The translations under genes and the position numbers were made by a program. Below, piece by piece: positions 5,447 to 7,003 of a DNA stretch of 7,003 nt. Numbering within the stretch: position 1 is the stretch's first letter; the number at the start of each line of letters is the position of its first letter. The stretch comes from Puniceicoccales bacterium (GTDB taxonomy: Bacteria > Verrucomicrobiota > Verrucomicrobiia > Opitutales > LL51). Location of the stretch: NCBI GenBank assembly GCA_031267435.1, contig JAIRZB010000046.1, positions 1 to 7,003 on the forward strand, in the 5' to 3' direction. The notes beneath the pieces were generated by a model. That model was not told the DNA's origin and did no database searches. It saw only the letters and a program-made list of their open reading frames with translations.

Positions 5447-6682
5447 ATGTCTACGACATTCTTCAACGAAAACAACATTCTATGCAAAGTAGTACTGCTT
5501 AGTGTTGCATTGTTGTTAAATGCTTGCACATCCGATAAACATAGGCGCAAAGCTGATTCCATCCCAGACAAGATCACCTTTTGGGATAACGTCAAAAAAG
5601 GAGCCAATATTTTCAATACCTGCGTATCGCGGGAAGATATAAGAGCGGCAAAAGCCTATGGCATACGGTTTATTCGCCTTGCCCTCGACAAATTCCCCAG
5701 CAAAAGACGGGATTTTCTGATGGGAGATGCCGATTGTTACCATGCGCTTGATCCGGACGATTTAGCATTTTTGCAATCGATTCTCGATATGCTTACCCAA
5801 GAAAATATGCCCGTCGTTGTAACGATGCTCAGCCTTCCCGGATCGCGTTGGAAACAGTTGAACGGGGACAGGGATGACTTGCGCATTTGGATGGATACAG
5901 AATTTCAACGGCAAGCCGCTTGCTTTTGGCGAGATTTAGCGATGGTACTACGCCAATACCCGATCGTGGTCGGATACAATATTCTAAATGAACCCCATCC
6001 CGAGCGCTTGTTTGATCAGGAAAATTGTCACACCGATCAAGTTAATCAAGAAAAAGTTCAAAGGTTGTTGTTTGATTTTAATAGCTTGATCGCTAGCAGC
6101 ATAGAAGAAATCGATCCTCATACACCAATTATTATCGATAGCTCCAGCTATGCCGATCCCAATACATTCAAAAATTTGCAGCCCCTAAAAAATTCAAACA
6201 TCATCTACTCCTTTCATATGTATGAGCCCTACGAATATACAAACCATAAATATAACAATGGGCAATATATTTATCCGGGAAAAGTAGAAGGAAAATACTG
6301 GGACAGGACAGCATTAAAACAATATATGGGTTCCGTAAACGATTTTCAAAGACAACATGAAATCCCAGCAAATAGAATTTTAGTCGGTGAATTTGGCGGC
6401 TATCGAATGCAAGGTGGGTTATCCCAATATTTTGAAGACTTGATCGCAATCTTTGAAGATAATAACTGGCACTGGGCTTTTTACGCACTTCGTGATAACT
6501 GGGACGGTATGGACTATGAGCTTGGCGATCAAAAATTACCCTGGGAATACTGGGAAGCTCAGGAAAAAGGAAAAGATTTTCCATTGGAACGAAAATCCTC
6601 CCATCCACCGTTTGCCGTATTAAAAAATGCGCTAAGTAATAAGGGCTCCTCGCCCTTAGAATCCCCGCCAGGGGATCGCTGA
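5447..6682 (+). CDS. GH5-type glycoside hydrolase, lipoprotein
   Basis: A 411-residue predicted endo-beta-glucanase-like enzyme of glycoside hydrolase family 5 (clan A, retaining TIM barrel). It has a lipoprotein signal: a hydrophobic stretch (LCKVVLLSVALLLNAC) with lipobox LNAC and Cys27, so it should be anchored in a membrane after the cytoplasmic membrane is crossed. Barrel signatures are in order: GIRFIRLAL (72-80, conserved Arg of strand 2-3), VVVTMLSLPGSRW (123-135), YNILNEPHP with NEP and acid/base Glu182, SFHMYEPY with His257/Tyr259, ILVGEFGG with nucleophile Glu315, and WHWAFYALRDNWDG (Trp343, strand 8). Both catalytic Glu are present, so it is likely active on beta-glucan or mannan; the exact substrate cannot be read here. 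Length is normal for the family. The last 13 residues (KGSSPLESPPGDR, 399-411) are encoded by the downstream hairpin tract, and the stop lies in it. It is transcribed alone from the promoter at 5363-5392. Confidence 0.92.
   Translation: MSTTFFNENNILCKVVLLSVALLLNACTSDKHRRKADSIPDKITFWDNVKKGANIFNTCVSREDIRAAKAYGIRFIRLALDKFPSKRRDFLMGDADCYHALDPDDLAFLQSILDMLTQENMPVVVTMLSLPGSRWKQLNGDRDDLRIWMDTEFQRQAACFWRDLAMVLRQYPIVVGYNILNEPHPERLFDQENCHTDQVNQEKVQRLLFDFNSLIASSIEEIDPHTPIIIDSSSYADPNTFKNLQPLKNSNIIYSFHMYEPYEYTNHKYNNGQYIYPGKVEGKYWDRTALKQYMGSVNDFQRQHEIPANRILVGEFGGYRMQGGLSQYFEDLIAIFEDNNWHWAFYALRDNWDGMDYELGDQKLPWEYWEAQEKGKDFPLERKSSHPPFAVLKNALSNKGSSPLESPPGDR
6640..6676. repeat. Double-hairpin repeat, copy 1 (inside GH5 coding end)
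   Basis: TAAGGGC-TCCTC-GCCCTTA (6640-6658, 7-bp stem) is followed by ATCCCC-GCCA-GGGGAT (6661-6676, 6-bp stem). The pair repeats in slightly altered form at 6683-6722. This copy lies in the GH5 frame and encodes residues KGSSPLESPPGD near its C-terminus; the next spacer, CGCTGACC, contains the stop. Confidence 0.75.
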
Positions 6683-6722
6683 CCTAAGGGCTGCGTGCCC
6701 TTAGGAATCCCCGCCAGGGAAT
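6683..6722. repeat. Double-hairpin repeat, copy 2
   Basis: CCTAAGGGC-TGCGT-GCCCTTAGG (6683-6705) is a perfect 9-bp stem. It is followed by AATCCCCGCCAGGGAAT, a weaker stem with the same GCCA loop. It is the second copy of the unit seen at 6640-6676, offset by 45 bases. The two copies keep the arms and the GCCA loop but differ in the loop of the first hairpin (TCCTC against TGCGT). A further inverted repeat CCAGGG (6714-6719) / CCCTGG (6729-6734) overlaps its end. Confidence 0.75.
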
Positions 6723-6744
6723 ACCATGCCCTGGACCTGGATTA

Positions 6745-6780
6745 CGGGGCATACCACGGCAACGCCAGAGGTATGCCCCG
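6745..6780. repeat. Nested hairpin with 11-bp stem
   Basis: CGGGGCATACC (6745-6755) pairs perfectly with GGTATGCCCCG (6770-6780). The 14-base loop holds a smaller stem GGC-AAC-GCC (6758-6766), so the element is a hairpin within a hairpin. No coding frame with support covers it. Confidence 0.7.
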
Positions 6781-6793
6781 CAGGGGCCAAGGC

Positions 6794-6830
6794 CCCCGCC
6801 CGCGGCGAAGCCGCGGGCGGGGTTTTATTA
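6794..6830 (+). terminator. Strong rho-independent terminator
   Basis: CCCCGCCCGCGGC (6794-6806) pairs perfectly over 13 bp with GCCGCGGGCGGGG (6810-6822) across a GAA loop, followed at once by TTTTATTA. It is a classic intrinsic terminator on the plus strand, about 110 bases after the GH5 stop, so the GH5 transcript would read through the first hairpins and end here. A weaker GGGGCC/GGCCCC hairpin precedes it at 6783-6796. Confidence 0.75.
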
Positions 6831-6846
6831 AGTGCTGAAGCCCCCC

Positions 6847-6880
6847 GGCCCAACCATGCGAAATTTCGCATGGTTGGGCC
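6847..6880. repeat. Perfect 34-bp palindrome
   Basis: GGCCCAACCATGCGAAA (6847-6863) is followed directly by its exact reverse complement TTTCGCATGGTTGGGCC (6864-6880), with no loop base. Such long loop-free palindromes are unusual for the hairpins around it and can extrude as cruciforms or serve as a symmetric protein-binding site. Confidence 0.8.
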
Positions 6881-6882
6881 GC

Positions 6883-7003
6883 TGACCGAGGTCAAGGAGT
6901 CCGTGACTCCTTGCGGGAGCCCAGAGGGCAGGGCCCTCTGGGGAAGCCTCCTTGCGGGGTATGGGGCGGAGCCCCATGGCAAGCCTCCTTGCGGGAGTCC
7001 AGA
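6883..7003. repeat. Hairpin series with shared CTCCTTGCGGG spacer, runs off window
   Basis: Consecutive hairpins are TGACC/GGTCA (6883-6894), CAAGGAGTC-CGT-GACTCCTTG (6893-6913, 9-bp), CCCAGAGGGC-AGG-GCCCTCTGGG (6920-6942, 10-bp) and ATGGGGC-GGA-GCCCCAT (6961-6977, 7-bp). The string CTCCTTGCGGG recurs at 6907-6917, 6948-6958 and 6985-6995. The last two lie inside the 15-base AAGCCTCCTTGCGGG at 6944-6958 and 6981-6995. The spacer is conserved while the stems differ. The end of the window cuts the series, so its full extent is unknown. A plus-strand gene is not visible here, and a 93-codon minus-strand frame (6701-6982) is a repeat shadow. Confidence 0.75.

Noticed and set aside
5410..6608. Minus-strand frames at 5410-5616, 5516-5743 and 6201-6608
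   Set aside because: They are shadows of the GH5 gene, whose catalytic motifs fix the correct strand and frame.
6701..6982. Minus-strand 93-codon frame in the GC-rich tract
   Set aside because: It is made of hairpin repeats and has the low-complexity Pro/Ala/Gly composition expected from them; no ribosome site.
6640..7003. Hairpin tract as an rRNA, tRNA or riboswitch
   Set aside because: I see no cloverleaf, CCA end or known conserved core, and the hairpins are simple stems in series.

Overview
The window looks like a bacterial chromosome with AT-rich intergenic DNA and ordinary Shine-Dalgarno sites. The best lineage clue is a pair of pseudopilins. One of them ends in a 'FLDGHVEW' motif of the kind common in pseudopilins of the Planctomycetes-Verrucomicrobia-Chlamydiae group, so I lean towards Verrucomicrobiota or a relative. 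This is an inference from style, not from a marker gene.

Layout, left to right. (1) 1-1308, minus strand: 436 codons of a large orphan protein whose 3' end runs off the left edge. (2) 1309-1642: a gene-free stretch. It holds a decayed copy of the 3' end of the next gene plus that gene's 3' flank (about 1340-1475), and six degenerate 20-bp tandem repeats (1455-1575). (3) 1643-2518, minus: an unrecognised 291-residue soluble protein, the intact relative of the remnant. (4) 2519-2738: AT-rich spacer. (5) 2739-4302, minus: two overlapping-style, tightly spaced pseudopilin genes with class III (prepilin) signal sequences. (6) 4303-4409: a divergent intergenic region with a good plus-strand promoter whose -10 box sits inside a dyad. 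(7) 4410-5158, plus: two small genes, a 175-residue protein with a glycine-rich amphipathic middle and a 70-residue charged helical protein. (8) 5159-5446: a spacer with a promoter and one doubtful tiny ORF. (9) 5447-6682, plus: a lipoprotein glycoside hydrolase of the GH5 (cellulase-like) type. (10) 6640-7003: a very GC-rich tract made almost entirely of consecutive hairpins with different stems, including a strong terminator and a 34-bp perfect palindrome. This tract has run into the hydrolase gene and supplies its last 13 codons and its stop.

The genes do not form one obvious pathway. The pseudopilins would act at the cell envelope and the GH5 lipoprotein would be membrane-anchored and act on beta-glucans outside the cytoplasm. 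The other four proteins are orphans, some possibly secreted or lineage-specific. The most distinctive signals are the hairpin tract with its capture of a coding end, the gene remnant that has dissolved into tandem repeats, and the dyad-flanked, nearly leaderless promoter of the small-gene pair.
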